A stretch of DNA of 53,976 nucleotides, from the NCBI GenBank assembly GCA_964345215.1, contig CAYFQH010000007.1, positions 1-53,976 of the forward strand, read 5' to 3'. The position numbers were made by a program, and so were the translations under genes. This DNA is from CAYFQH01 sp964345215 (GTDB lineage: Bacteria; Bacillota; Clostridia; Christensenellales; Aristaeellaceae). Numbering within the stretch: the first letter of the stretch is position 1; every line of letters begins with the position of its first letter. Under the pieces are notes generated by a model that searched no databases, was not told where the DNA came from, and saw nothing but the letters and a program-made list of their open reading frames with translations. Positions 15,242-22,810 of this stretch are shown piece by piece.

Positions 15242-17131
15242 CTATTGTGCAACGGGTGAAATTTCGGTTGTGATGTACTTAAAGCAGCTCCACCACCACC
15301 AGGGGCCGTTGTAGGGGTTTTCAGCATTGGGGTAATTTTCCCAGATGGTGCTGTTGGTGGGAACAAACTTTACGCCGGAGTGGAAGCCTACAAAAGGCAT
15401 ATCCGCAATGGCTACTTTGGTAAATTCCATCCCCAGTTCGTATGCTTCATCACTGGTGGGAGAAACTTTTGCCATTTCTTTAATAATCCGGGTAGCTTCT
15501 GCATTATTCCAGCGGCTGCCCTGGCCGGATCCACGCTCGCCTAAGGGTACGATTAAGTCGGCATCCCAGCCATTAATTTGGGAATATAAATCTCTTGTAA
15601 TGCCTCCTGTGGGCCAGTAACCGGAAATCTCAAAGTTGCCTGTGGCAGCATTTGTGTCCCAAGTGGCACTGCTTTCACTGGACAGGTTACAGGTAAAGCC
15701 GAATTTAACCAACTGGTCGTAGGCTGCAATGGTGCCCCGGCCGGCTTGGACTTCTGTGTCGGCCAAGTAGGCCATGTTAATCACAAAGGGTTTGCCTTCA
15801 AAGTACCAGCCATCGTCTTTTTTCTCTAGGCCGGCTTTAATAAATAGTTTTTCGGCTACGTCAGGGGCATACTTCCAGCAGCCAATACCAAACATGTCAA
15901 TCAGGGTGTCGTGATCATCGGGGATGTCATAGCCTTCGGCCCGCAGGGTTTCGGCCATCCGGTTGGCATACTCAAAGTCAAAGGGTTTAAAAGTGCTGCC
16001 GTCCCCTAAGTCCAGTTCAAATTCTTCCAGCCAGGGAATCAGGGGAATGTAGTACATTTCCTGAATGGCGTTGGTAGCGGTTAACAAGGCCAATACACTG
16101 GCCCGGCCTACGCCGTCGAAAATACTGGTGGAAATTTCATCAAAGTTCATGGCCAAGGTAATGCCCCAGCGGAAATCCGGGCTGGAATAAGGGGCTTTGC
16201 CCATGGAGAAGGCCAGACCTTTAGAGTTGGGGTCGTCGCTGGTAGCGTAAGGGAATTCTTTATACCAGGCGGAAATTTTATCGTTGGAAGCGGTTAAAAC
16301 TTCTAAAATTTCGGGGGTTACCTCGTTTAAAATATCCACTTCGTTATTGATCATGGCCATTTGGCGGGTGCTGTCATCGCCCAGGAATTTAAATAGAATA
16401 TATTTTGCCTGAGGCATTTTGCCTGTTACCACGCCAACGGTGCTATGTTCCCAGTCTTCACGGCGTTCGTATAAAATCCATTTGCCAAGGGGATCATACT
16501 CTTTTACCGTATAAGGGCCGGCTACAACCGGTTCGGAATCGGGGAAAGAAGTTACATCGTCAAGTTTGCTGTAAATATGCTCGGGTACAATACGCAAGTC
16601 GTTGCCCCAAATGGTAACGCCAAAGCGAAGGGCCAAGCGGGGGAAGGATTCGTTAGTAACGATTTTTACGGTATAATCATCCGTTGCTTCAATGGATTTA
16701 AATACTTCGTTATAGTAGGCAGAAGGGGCAATGCCGTCATTGTCTTTAATCATATTCATGGTAAAGGCAACGTCGTGGGCATCTAGTACTTCGCCGTCGG
16801 ACCATTTAATGCCCTGGCGAATTTTAACAATATGTTCGGTAAAGTCTTCGTTTGATTCGGGCATACCTTCGGCTACTTCACCGAACTGCTCGCCTTTTAC
16901 AGTGTCCATTTCCCACATCATAGCAGACATGAGCTGGTGGATACCAAAGCCCATTTGAGTACCTAACATATAGCTGTTAAACTGGCCGGGTACGTCGGTG
17001 GGGGTTTGGGTTTCAACAATCAGGGTTTCCCTGCGGGGGGTGCCTACCTCTGTCATCTCTTGGGCAAAAGCCATGGGAGCCACCGAGAGCAGCAGGGTAA
17101 GAACGGTTACAAGCGCGAATATTTTTCGCAT
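15242..17131 (-). CDS. ABC transporter substrate-binding protein, SBP_bac_5 family
   Basis: Secreted binding protein, 629 residues, signal peptide MRKIFALVTVLTLLLSVAPM cut probably after AFA. No lipobox Cys follows, unusual for a Gram-positive binding protein, so anchoring is unclear. Family-5 features: DFTEHIVKIRQGIKWSDGEV, AHDVAFTMNMI, VAGPYTVKEYDPLGKWILYE, and MAMINNEVDI. At over 600 residues it is longer than a typical OppA or DppA. Its aromatic richness, including the WWWWS run near the C-terminus, recalls family-5 proteins from Thermotoga that bind oligosaccharides. A sugar ligand is therefore as likely as a peptide; the two TIM-barrel sugar isomerase-like genes nearby lean the same way. 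Start at 17131 behind AAGGAGG. Confidence 0.88.
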   Translation of the reverse strand: MRKIFALVTVLTLLLSVAPMAFAQEMTEVGTPRRETLIVETQTPTDVPGQFNSYMLGTQMGFGIHQLMSAMMWEMDTVKGEQFGEVAEGMPESNEDFTEHIVKIRQGIKWSDGEVLDAHDVAFTMNMIKDNDGIAPSAYYNEVFKSIEATDDYTVKIVTNESFPRLALRFGVTIWGNDLRIVPEHIYSKLDDVTSFPDSEPVVAGPYTVKEYDPLGKWILYERREDWEHSTVGVVTGKMPQAKYILFKFLGDDSTRQMAMINNEVDILNEVTPEILEVLTASNDKISAWYKEFPYATSDDPNSKGLAFSMGKAPYSSPDFRWGITLAMNFDEISTSIFDGVGRASVLALLTATNAIQEMYYIPLIPWLEEFELDLGDGSTFKPFDFEYANRMAETLRAEGYDIPDDHDTLIDMFGIGCWKYAPDVAEKLFIKAGLEKKDDGWYFEGKPFVINMAYLADTEVQAGRGTIAAYDQLVKFGFTCNLSSESSATWDTNAATGNFEISGYWPTGGITRDLYSQINGWDADLIVPLGERGSGQGSRWNNAEATRIIKEMAKVSPTSDEAYELGMEFTKVAIADMPFVGFHSGVKFVPTNSTIWENYPNAENPYNGPWWWWSCFKYITTEISPVAQ

Positions 17132-17238
17132 GAAGATACCTCCTTAATCGATTTTATTAGTGGTTAGAACCTAAAGTACTATAAAAACTACACAAAAAAT
17201 GAGTTGTAATTATATGCAGTTTTTATTTAACTGACCTC

Positions 17239-17267
17239 ATTATATTTCTTTTTGCATAGAATGTCAA
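17239..17267 (-). promoter_or_regulatory. Consensus promoter of the Opp-type operon
   Basis: On the minus strand: TTGACA (17267-17262), 17-bp spacer, TATAAT (17244-17239). Both boxes are perfect. The leader before the ATG at 17131 is about 100 nt and could hold control sequences, but I see no strong fold in it. Confidence 0.85.
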
Positions 17268-17282
17268 CCGCTTATCAACAGT

Positions 17283-17525
17283 TTTAGGCCGTCAAAAAAA
17301 CTAGCTTCAAAATGTGGGATGCGGATAGAACCCTTTTAAAAAGGCGGCAGAAAAGATAAAATATCTCTTTGATGATGCCGATTTTATTGACATCCTGAGA
17401 AAGGCAAAACATTCCCAGGCAAGACGAGCTATAACACAATTCCTTTTATAAAAGGGCCGATGGTCTAAAATCGGTACGACTCGGCGAGACCCATTCGGCC
17501 TTTTGTTGAGGGGGGCGCTTGACAA
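17283..17525. repeat. Hairpin-rich intergenic element A (related to 29838-30190)
   Basis: Within the 533-bp gap between the Opp promoter and the Big_2 gene. It starts with GTCAAAAAAACTAGC... and GTGGGATGC (17289-17320). That 32-nt block matches about 25 of 32 positions of the minus strand near 30155-30187. Further on are a perfect palindrome CCTTTTATAAAAGG (17442-17455) and a stem GGCCGATGGTCT / AGACCCATTCGGCC (17455-17466 with 17487-17500, two bulges) followed by TTTTGTTG. GAGACCCA also occurs in the other element. No protein is encoded that I can recognise. Confidence 0.5.
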
Positions 17526-17607
17526 TTTTGATGAAAAGGAAGGATGGGTCCAACTCGCCTCTAAAAAGAAAAAACAACAAAACTCCCTGCAATTTTATAA
17601 AAAAACG

Positions 17608-17638
17608 AAAAAGCAGAAAGGACGGCCTTCTGCTTTTT
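17608..17638. terminator. Bidirectional terminator downstream of the Big_2 gene
   Basis: Perfect stem AAAAAGCAGAA / TTCTGCTTTTT around a 9-nt loop; on the minus strand the T-run follows 27 bp after the Big_2 gene's stop. Confidence 0.85.
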
Positions 17639-17664
17639 ATCAAAAAATATAGAAGAAAAGAGTA

Positions 17665-19335
17665 TCAAGGGGTATAAGTAATGGACATGCTATCGCTGTA
17701 AGAAACCCCGTCAACAGTAATCAGCGCTGTAATCCAGGCGGTTTGGGGGGCTTCCTGGGGCAGGGAAACGGTAACGGTTGTTTCTGGAGAATCGGAAATA
17801 GTAGAGGAGAGGGAGACAAAAGCCGGATTGTCGCTGACCCATTGTATGGGCGTGCCTGGAGGCATCATAGCTTGAACCTGAATCTGTTGAGAAAAGCCCT
17901 GGGAATGATTTTCACCGGTTAAGGTAATATTATCGGTTATCGATTTAATTCCCGGCACCAAGACCCGGCATAAAGCCTGATTGCCTTGGGGCATTGTGGC
18001 AGTGAGGGTGGTTTCGCCCATGCTGAAGGCTGTAATCACCTGGGTTTTAGGGTCAATGGTCGCAACAGCAGGGTCGGAACTATGCCATGCAATTTGAGTA
18101 GCCTCTTGGGCCGAAATATCTTTTAATGTAAGAGCCGTGGGTGACGAACGGTGAACTACCACTTCCTGAGGCAATAAAAGCTCTGAGGAAATGGCCACTT
18201 CAATAGTGCTTTTAATGGTAATATTTTCGATAGAAACAGAAAGCTCAATGGTAGAAAAAGCGCTTTGGGACTGATTTAAATGAATGGAAAAAAGAGCGCC
18301 CTGTGAGGTTTTTTCTATAAAGGAAGCAACAGAAGGGTTACTGGAAGACCAGAACACTTCCGCCTGGGGAGGGAAGGAGATAAATGCTTCAATAGGCTGG
18401 TTGAAGGGGCCTTGGTTTTGATTGGCCACAAAAAACAAGTTTTCAGTTTGGATGTAGGCATCCACAGCTGTCAGTAAAGTGCTGGCGGTAAAGTTGCCAT
18501 CTCGGGTGGTCAAGGTAATTTTGCTGGTGCCTGCCTGCTTTGCCTGAATAGCCCCTGTTGTATTGTTGATGGTAGCAACCTGCTTGTTTTCACTGGAGAG
18601 GAAAAAGGCCTTATCACTTGCATTTTCAGGAAGAATGGTAGGGGTAAGAAGAATTTCTTCACCAACAGGTATATATATGCTTTCAACGCCAAGTGATATG
18701 GAAGCAACAGGGGTACCGTTGCCTGCTTGAAGGCTGGATAACGCGGCAGAAAGGCCTCCGTAAAAAAAGTCATTAAAAACGGCTTCAAATTCGGCTATTT
18801 GGGAGGTTTGAATATAGGAAGTACCTGAGGTCCAGGGGTAGGATAGATGGTTTTCGGTACAGATTAAATCGTTAATGCGGCCAAGGCCCTGAAGCTGAGC
18901 AGAGGGAGAGAAAAGTTCCACCTGATCGATAAAGGTGTTCTCTTCCAGTTGAATGGGCAGAGGGGTGTTAATGGCAGAGCCGACATGGAGAAAGGAAAAA
19001 TCCCCGGAAAAGGACCAGAAAGTTTGCGTATTCTTTGGCAAAGAAAAAAATACAGGGGCGGAAGGGGAGGCGGAACCCAAGGGAGAAAAGGCGGTAAAAT
19101 AAGGCTCATTATTAAAGGCAATAAAAGCAACGGCGGGGTTTTCTTCTTCAAAGGTTCCTTGGAGAAGAAGCTGCCCGTTTTCTTTCAAGGACAAGGTGTT
19201 CTCTTCCAACAAAACTTCGTAGCTCAAAACATCCTCTGTAGCCAGACTAGGGATAACAGCAGGCAGGAGGCTTAAAAAAACAAGAACTGCACCGGCCAAA
19301 GGCAAAATATTTTTTTTGTTTGTCAAAGAAATCAT
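17665..19335 (-). CDS. Secreted surface protein with Big_2 (bacterial Ig-like) domains
   Basis: 556 residues with a signal peptide (hydrophobic stretch LPLAGAVLVFLSLLPAVIPS). Residues about 35-200 form a unique N-terminal region. Then come at least three Ig-like repeats of the Big_2 type. The clearest is about residues 210-290: SIYIPVGEEILLTPTILPEN followed by VATINNTTGAIQAKQAGTSK. Another, about residues 395-465, has IAWHSSDPAVATIDPKTQVI and FSMGETTLTATMPQG. The W-S-S-x-P-x-V-A core occurs in several copies (WSSSNPSVASF, WHSSDPAVATI, WVSDNPAFVSL). There is no LPXTG motif or S-layer domain, so how it stays on the surface is not clear. Function is probably adhesion or structural. Own promoter and terminator. 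Confidence 0.82.
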   Translation of the reverse strand: MISLTNKKNILPLAGAVLVFLSLLPAVIPSLATEDVLSYEVLLEENTLSLKENGQLLLQGTFEEENPAVAFIAFNNEPYFTAFSPLGSASPSAPVFFSLPKNTQTFWSFSGDFSFLHVGSAINTPLPIQLEENTFIDQVELFSPSAQLQGLGRINDLICTENHLSYPWTSGTSYIQTSQIAEFEAVFNDFFYGGLSAALSSLQAGNGTPVASISLGVESIYIPVGEEILLTPTILPENASDKAFFLSSENKQVATINNTTGAIQAKQAGTSKITLTTRDGNFTASTLLTAVDAYIQTENLFFVANQNQGPFNQPIEAFISFPPQAEVFWSSSNPSVASFIEKTSQGALFSIHLNQSQSAFSTIELSVSIENITIKSTIEVAISSELLLPQEVVVHRSSPTALTLKDISAQEATQIAWHSSDPAVATIDPKTQVITAFSMGETTLTATMPQGNQALCRVLVPGIKSITDNITLTGENHSQGFSQQIQVQAMMPPGTPIQWVSDNPAFVSLSSTISDSPETTVTVSLPQEAPQTAWITALITVDGVSYSDSMSITYTP

Positions 19336-19441
19336 ACATACACCTCAGATGTTCTACTTTTAATCAAAAAAACCGCAGGAAACTATCCGATGAAAGAAAT
19401 ACAGTATTCAGTCAGCAGATGGAATCGAACGGAATCAATTT

Positions 19442-19470
19442 ATTATACCATAAAATAGATTCGAGTACAA
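19442..19470 (-). promoter_or_regulatory. Promoter of the Big_2 surface-protein gene
   Basis: On the minus strand: TTGTAC (19470-19465), 17-bp spacer ending TGG, TATAAT (19447-19442): an extended -10. The leader to the ATG at 19335 is about 100 nt. Confidence 0.7.
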
Positions 19471-19529
19471 TTTTTATGTAAAAAAGAGTTTCTTTTAATT
19501 ACGCCTCACCTGTGCGATGTTGACTGCAT

Positions 19530-19564
19530 TAAAAAATGCAGCTTCTTTGACAATGAAACTGCAT
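19530..19564 (-). terminator. Weak terminator after the isomerase/epimerase-like gene
   Basis: On the minus strand ATGCAG (19564-19559), a 17-nt loop, CTGCAT (19541-19536), then TTTTTT. The six-pair stem is short. The CTGCATT arm can also pair with the next AATGCA, so two small folds compete. Confidence 0.5.
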
Positions 19565-19618
19565 AAAAATGAAAGAATGTAGAGAAACAATTTATTTTTC
19601 TTGTCAGCGCCAATAGGA

Positions 19619-20482
19619 TTATACCAGTTTGGCTAAATAGGCATAGCCTTCCTTAAGAGCGGGCAAGGTATCTTCAAGGCCTTCAAACTCAAGCGAAACC
19701 GTACCTTGGTAGCCAGCATTTTTTAAAATACCAATACACTGGGCAACGGGAATGGCCCCGTGGCCTACAATGGTTCCCCGCAGGTAATTGCCTGCCCGGC
19801 TTTTAAAAAAGGAAGGACCGGGAGAAGGAGCACTGCCCGGTTTGATTAAAAAGTCCTTGGCGTGTACATGAAAAGCGTAGGGTGCTGCAATGCCAACGGC
19901 AAAAGGGCTGTCCTCATCTGCGCAGGCAAAGTTGCCCACATCTACCAGCCAGCCGAAGTTGGGATGGTTTACGGCTAAAATCAAAGCCTCTACCCTTTTA
20001 GAATCCTGCATAATCAGGCCGTGGTTTTCAGTGCAGGTTTTAATGCCTCTTTGTTGGGCGTAGTCGGCCACTTTTTGAATCAAAGGGGCAGCAAGGCGGA
20101 TAATGTCAAAATAATTTTTGGCCTCATCTGTATAACCCCATGCAATATCATGACGCATAATGGGGGCACCCAGCAAGGCAGCTACATCAACACAGCCTTT
20201 TAAACGAGCTATTTCTTTTTCTTTATCGCCGCTGCTGCCGGACAAAAGATCGGCTCCAACAGTGTAGGCGCAAATGGCAAGGCCCAATTCATCGCAATAG
20301 GCTTTGATGCTAAGGGCCAACTCCTCTACTGTTTTTTGCCCTGTGCCTTTATCTAACTTTAAGTCAATAAACTCTATGGCATCAAAGCCAATCTCTTTTG
20401 CCTGGAGACAAATATCAAAATAAGTGGCACCGGTTTTCTCCATATGATTTTTAAAACTGTAGCTGGAAACACCTAATCTCAT
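19619..20482 (-). CDS. Sugar phosphate isomerase/epimerase family protein (AP_endonuc_2 TIM barrel)
   Basis: Cytoplasmic TIM-barrel protein of the xylose-isomerase-like superfamily, 287 residues. It starts with MRLGVSSYSFK, has IGFDAIEFIDLK at the second strand, and metal ligands in the expected places: Glu in CTENHGL, Asp-Val-Gly-Asn in LVDVGNFACADED, His in HVHAKDFL and Glu in VSLEFEGLED. This is the usual pattern of hexulose-phosphate or keto-sugar epimerases such as IolE/IolI-like proteins. It lies 22 bp downstream of a second member of the same superfamily, so the two are probably co-transcribed and act in one sugar pathway. The exact substrate cannot be read. Confidence 0.88.
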   Translation of the reverse strand: MRLGVSSYSFKNHMEKTGATYFDICLQAKEIGFDAIEFIDLKLDKGTGQKTVEELALSIKAYCDELGLAICAYTVGADLLSGSSGDKEKEIARLKGCVDVAALLGAPIMRHDIAWGYTDEAKNYFDIIRLAAPLIQKVADYAQQRGIKTCTENHGLIMQDSKRVEALILAVNHPNFGWLVDVGNFACADEDSPFAVGIAAPYAFHVHAKDFLIKPGSAPSPGPSFFKSRAGNYLRGTIVGHGAIPVAQCIGILKNAGYQGTVSLEFEGLEDTLPALKEGYAYLAKLV

Positions 20483-20504
20483 GTTTTTACTCCTTTAAAA
20501 GCGG

Positions 20505-21353
20505 TTAAAATTGCTTCAAGTGGTTTTTTAGAAAGACAACGGCATTTTCAATATCCTGGTAGGGGGTTTCGCCCACTTCCCGCTCAATGGTTAAAAAGCC
20601 TTTGTAGCCAATAGCCCTTAGGGCTTGAAGCCAGCCGGTAAAGTCCACATCCCCTTCACCTAGGGGCAGTTCAATAAAGGAAGGATCGGCAAAGTTGTCC
20701 TCTGTAATAAGCCCATATACAATTTCCGGGTCTTTTACATAAAGGCGGCGCCCGTCTTTGGCATGGGTATGCACAATGTAATCTTTCAGCACGTCAACCC
20801 CTTTTACCGGGTCATCCCCTGTAACCATAACAAAGTTTGCCGGGTCAAAGTTTACAGCAACCCCCTTGGAATGAAGGCCGTCTAAAAATGTTTTAAGGGT
20901 CAGCGCCGTTTCGGGGCCTGTTTCTACAGCAAAATGGGCATCAAGGGAGTCGGCGTAGCGGGCCAGCTCGCCGCAGGCATCCTGCATAATGGTGTAGCGG
21001 GGGTGGGAAGAATCCGCGGGAACTACGCCAATGTGGGTAGTTACAATGTCAGTTTCAAGCTCTTTGGCAAGGTCTAAAATACGTTTGGAATCTTCAATCA
21101 GCCCCGGGTTCAACTCCGTATCGCCAAAACCCTTGCCCAAATCTCCGCACAGGGCGGAAATGGTAAGACCCCTGTCTTTTACTTTTTGCAAAAAGTCTTT
21201 TCGCATTTGGGGACTAAGGTTTTTAGGCGACAGTTCGCCGTAGGTGGCATAAGCCTGAAGGCCTTGGGCACCTACTTTTTGGGCTGCATCTAAGGCCTGG
21301 TCTAAAGGTAGGCGGAAGGATTCTAAAATAACACCAATTGAAAAATGATTCAT
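20505..21353 (-). CDS. Sugar phosphate isomerase/epimerase family protein (AP_endonuc_2 TIM barrel)
   Basis: 282 residues from the ATG at 21353, chosen because GAAAGGAG precedes it; the frame is open further upstream without a ribosome site. The opening is FSIGVILESFRLPLDQALDA, followed by the barrel strands GAQGLQAYATYGE and ISALCGDLGKGF. Metal-site residues appear in FAVETGPETALTL (Glu), VNFDPANFVMVTGDD (Asp), VHTHAKDG (His) and FLTIEREVGETPYQDI (Glu). The DPAN-F and H-HAKD motifs are those of the IolE/IolI/YcjR type. First gene of the two-gene minus-strand unit; works with its neighbour in keto-sugar or inositol-like catabolism (inference). Confidence 0.88.
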   Translation of the reverse strand: MNHFSIGVILESFRLPLDQALDAAQKVGAQGLQAYATYGELSPKNLSPQMRKDFLQKVKDRGLTISALCGDLGKGFGDTELNPGLIEDSKRILDLAKELETDIVTTHIGVVPADSSHPRYTIMQDACGELARYADSLDAHFAVETGPETALTLKTFLDGLHSKGVAVNFDPANFVMVTGDDPVKGVDVLKDYIVHTHAKDGRRLYVKDPEIVYGLITEDNFADPSFIELPLGEGDVDFTGWLQALRAIGYKGFLTIEREVGETPYQDIENAVVFLKNHLKQF

Positions 21354-21549
21354 GAGGGATCTCCTTTCATTTGTGAAAACAGATTTAATAAAACAGGTCA
21401 AGCTTATTGTAACAGAACCTAAGGGAGAATAAAAGTAAACAGGCATATAAAGGGAGCGCATTGTTCTATAAAGGAAATATGAAAGAAATGGGCTTTTAAG
21501 GAGATTCTAATGAAGGATACCTTGCATAAAAGGAAGAAGTAGGGCTATA

Positions 21550-22722
21550 ATGCACAAGAATACATTAGAAAAGACGAATGAAAAACAACAGACGGGGGAA
21601 CACAAAAAGGTGAAACTGAAAGAATCAACAAAAAAAATATTAAATGTTTCGTTTATTGTTTTAACCCTTGGCATTATGCTTTTTATTGTTCTTAAAAACA
21701 ATGAAATGAGCGATATTATATCTGTTTTAGAAAGCATTAAAGTAAAGTGGGTTTTGGGCTGCCTTTTTTGCCTTTTGGCCTATTATACAACAGATGCCTT
21801 GGGGACCTACCTGTACCTGCGGAAAGAAAAAAATAGAATTACTTTTTTTAGCGCATTAAAAACAGCCATTATTGGTGCTTACTACAGCAACATCACCCCC
21901 GGTGCTTCAGGGGGGCAGCCTATGCAAGTATACCACCTAAATAAAAAAGGGGTATCCGTTGGGGTAGGCAGTTCGGCTCTGTCGGTAAAGTTGTTTTTTA
22001 CCCAGTTGGGGGTTGTGCTGGGTGCCCTTGCCCTGTGGGTATTTAACCGGGATTTTTTTAACCAGCAGGTCGGCCATGTACGGGGCCTGATTATATTGGG
22101 CATTGTGATTAATTTTTCCATCATTCCTATTTTAATACTTGTGATGGTAAACGAAAAGTGGGTAAAAAAAGCCTTTATGGGCCTTGTGAAGCTGGGTACC
22201 AAGCTACGGATTATAAAAAACCGGGAAAATGCCCAGGTCAAGGTCGAAAAAGCACTGGACCGGTTTCACAAAAGCGCCATGGAAACTTTTTCCAACATCG
22301 GCAATATTTTAGTTCAAGGAATTTGTGGGGCCCTGCAAATGTTTTTTTATATGTGTATTGCCGTTTGTACATATAAGGCTTTTGGCCTGTCGGCTACCCC
22401 CTGGTATCAGGTTTTGCTTATTTCCTATCTGGTATTTATCAGCGCCAGCTATATGCCTACTCCAGCTGGGGCCGGGGCACAGGAAGGGGGCTTTTACCTG
22501 TTTTATAAGGGTATCTTTCCCGAAAATCAAATCGGTCTGGCCTTGTTGTTATGGCGCTTTTTTACCCTTTATCTTACTTTAATTATAGGAACCGTTGTGA
22601 TCGTTTTTTCCGGTTTTCAAAGCAAAAAAGAGGCCAGGGAAAGTACGGGGGAATTTGCAGGAGGAGCAGCCCTTGAAGACGAAGAGGAGGCAGGAAAGGA
22701 CCTGCCTCAAAAATCCGCCTGA
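21550..22722 (+). CDS. Lysylphosphatidylglycerol synthase TM region / YbhN-like (UPF0104) membrane protein
   Basis: 390 residues, polytopic membrane protein with about eight helices. After a basic N-terminus (about 30 residues) come VSFIVLTLGIMLFIVL, the helix GCLFCLLAYYTTDALG, and the family-typical ITPGASGGQPMQVYHLNKKG near residue 115. The second half has MPTPAGAGAQEGGFYLFYKG, the signature of the YbhN/AglD/MprF flippase-like domain. There is no soluble synthase domain, so it is not a full MprF. Relatives are thought to move lipids or lipid-linked sugars across the membrane. The C-terminus is a short acidic tail. Shares its terminator with the convergent pyruvate-kinase gene. Confidence 0.87.
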   Translation: MHKNTLEKTNEKQQTGEHKKVKLKESTKKILNVSFIVLTLGIMLFIVLKNNEMSDIISVLESIKVKWVLGCLFCLLAYYTTDALGTYLYLRKEKNRITFFSALKTAIIGAYYSNITPGASGGQPMQVYHLNKKGVSVGVGSSALSVKLFFTQLGVVLGALALWVFNRDFFNQQVGHVRGLIILGIVINFSIIPILILVMVNEKWVKKAFMGLVKLGTKLRIIKNRENAQVKVEKALDRFHKSAMETFSNIGNILVQGICGALQMFFYMCIAVCTYKAFGLSATPWYQVLLISYLVFISASYMPTPAGAGAQEGGFYLFYKGIFPENQIGLALLLWRFFTLYLTLIIGTVVIVFSGFQSKKEARESTGEFAGGAALEDEEEAGKDLPQKSA

Positions 22723-22745
22723 TTGTAAAAGGTGCACAGAAAATT

Positions 22746-22788
22746 AAAAACATGGCCTTCATTCTACCACGAATGGGGCCATGTTTTT
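22746..22788. terminator. Bidirectional terminator between the YbhN-like gene and pyk
   Basis: Stem AAAAACATGGCC / GGCCATGTTTTT with an inner CATTC / GAATG pair, flanked by A- and T-runs on each strand. Confidence 0.9.
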
Positions 22789-22810
22789 ATTTTAATAGCG
22801 TTTAAGGGCT

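Noticed and set aside
17307..17643. Two minus-strand ORFs (72 and 65 codons) in the gap before the Big_2 gene
   Set aside because: Both run through hairpin stems and the terminator, overlap each other in different frames and have no coding character.
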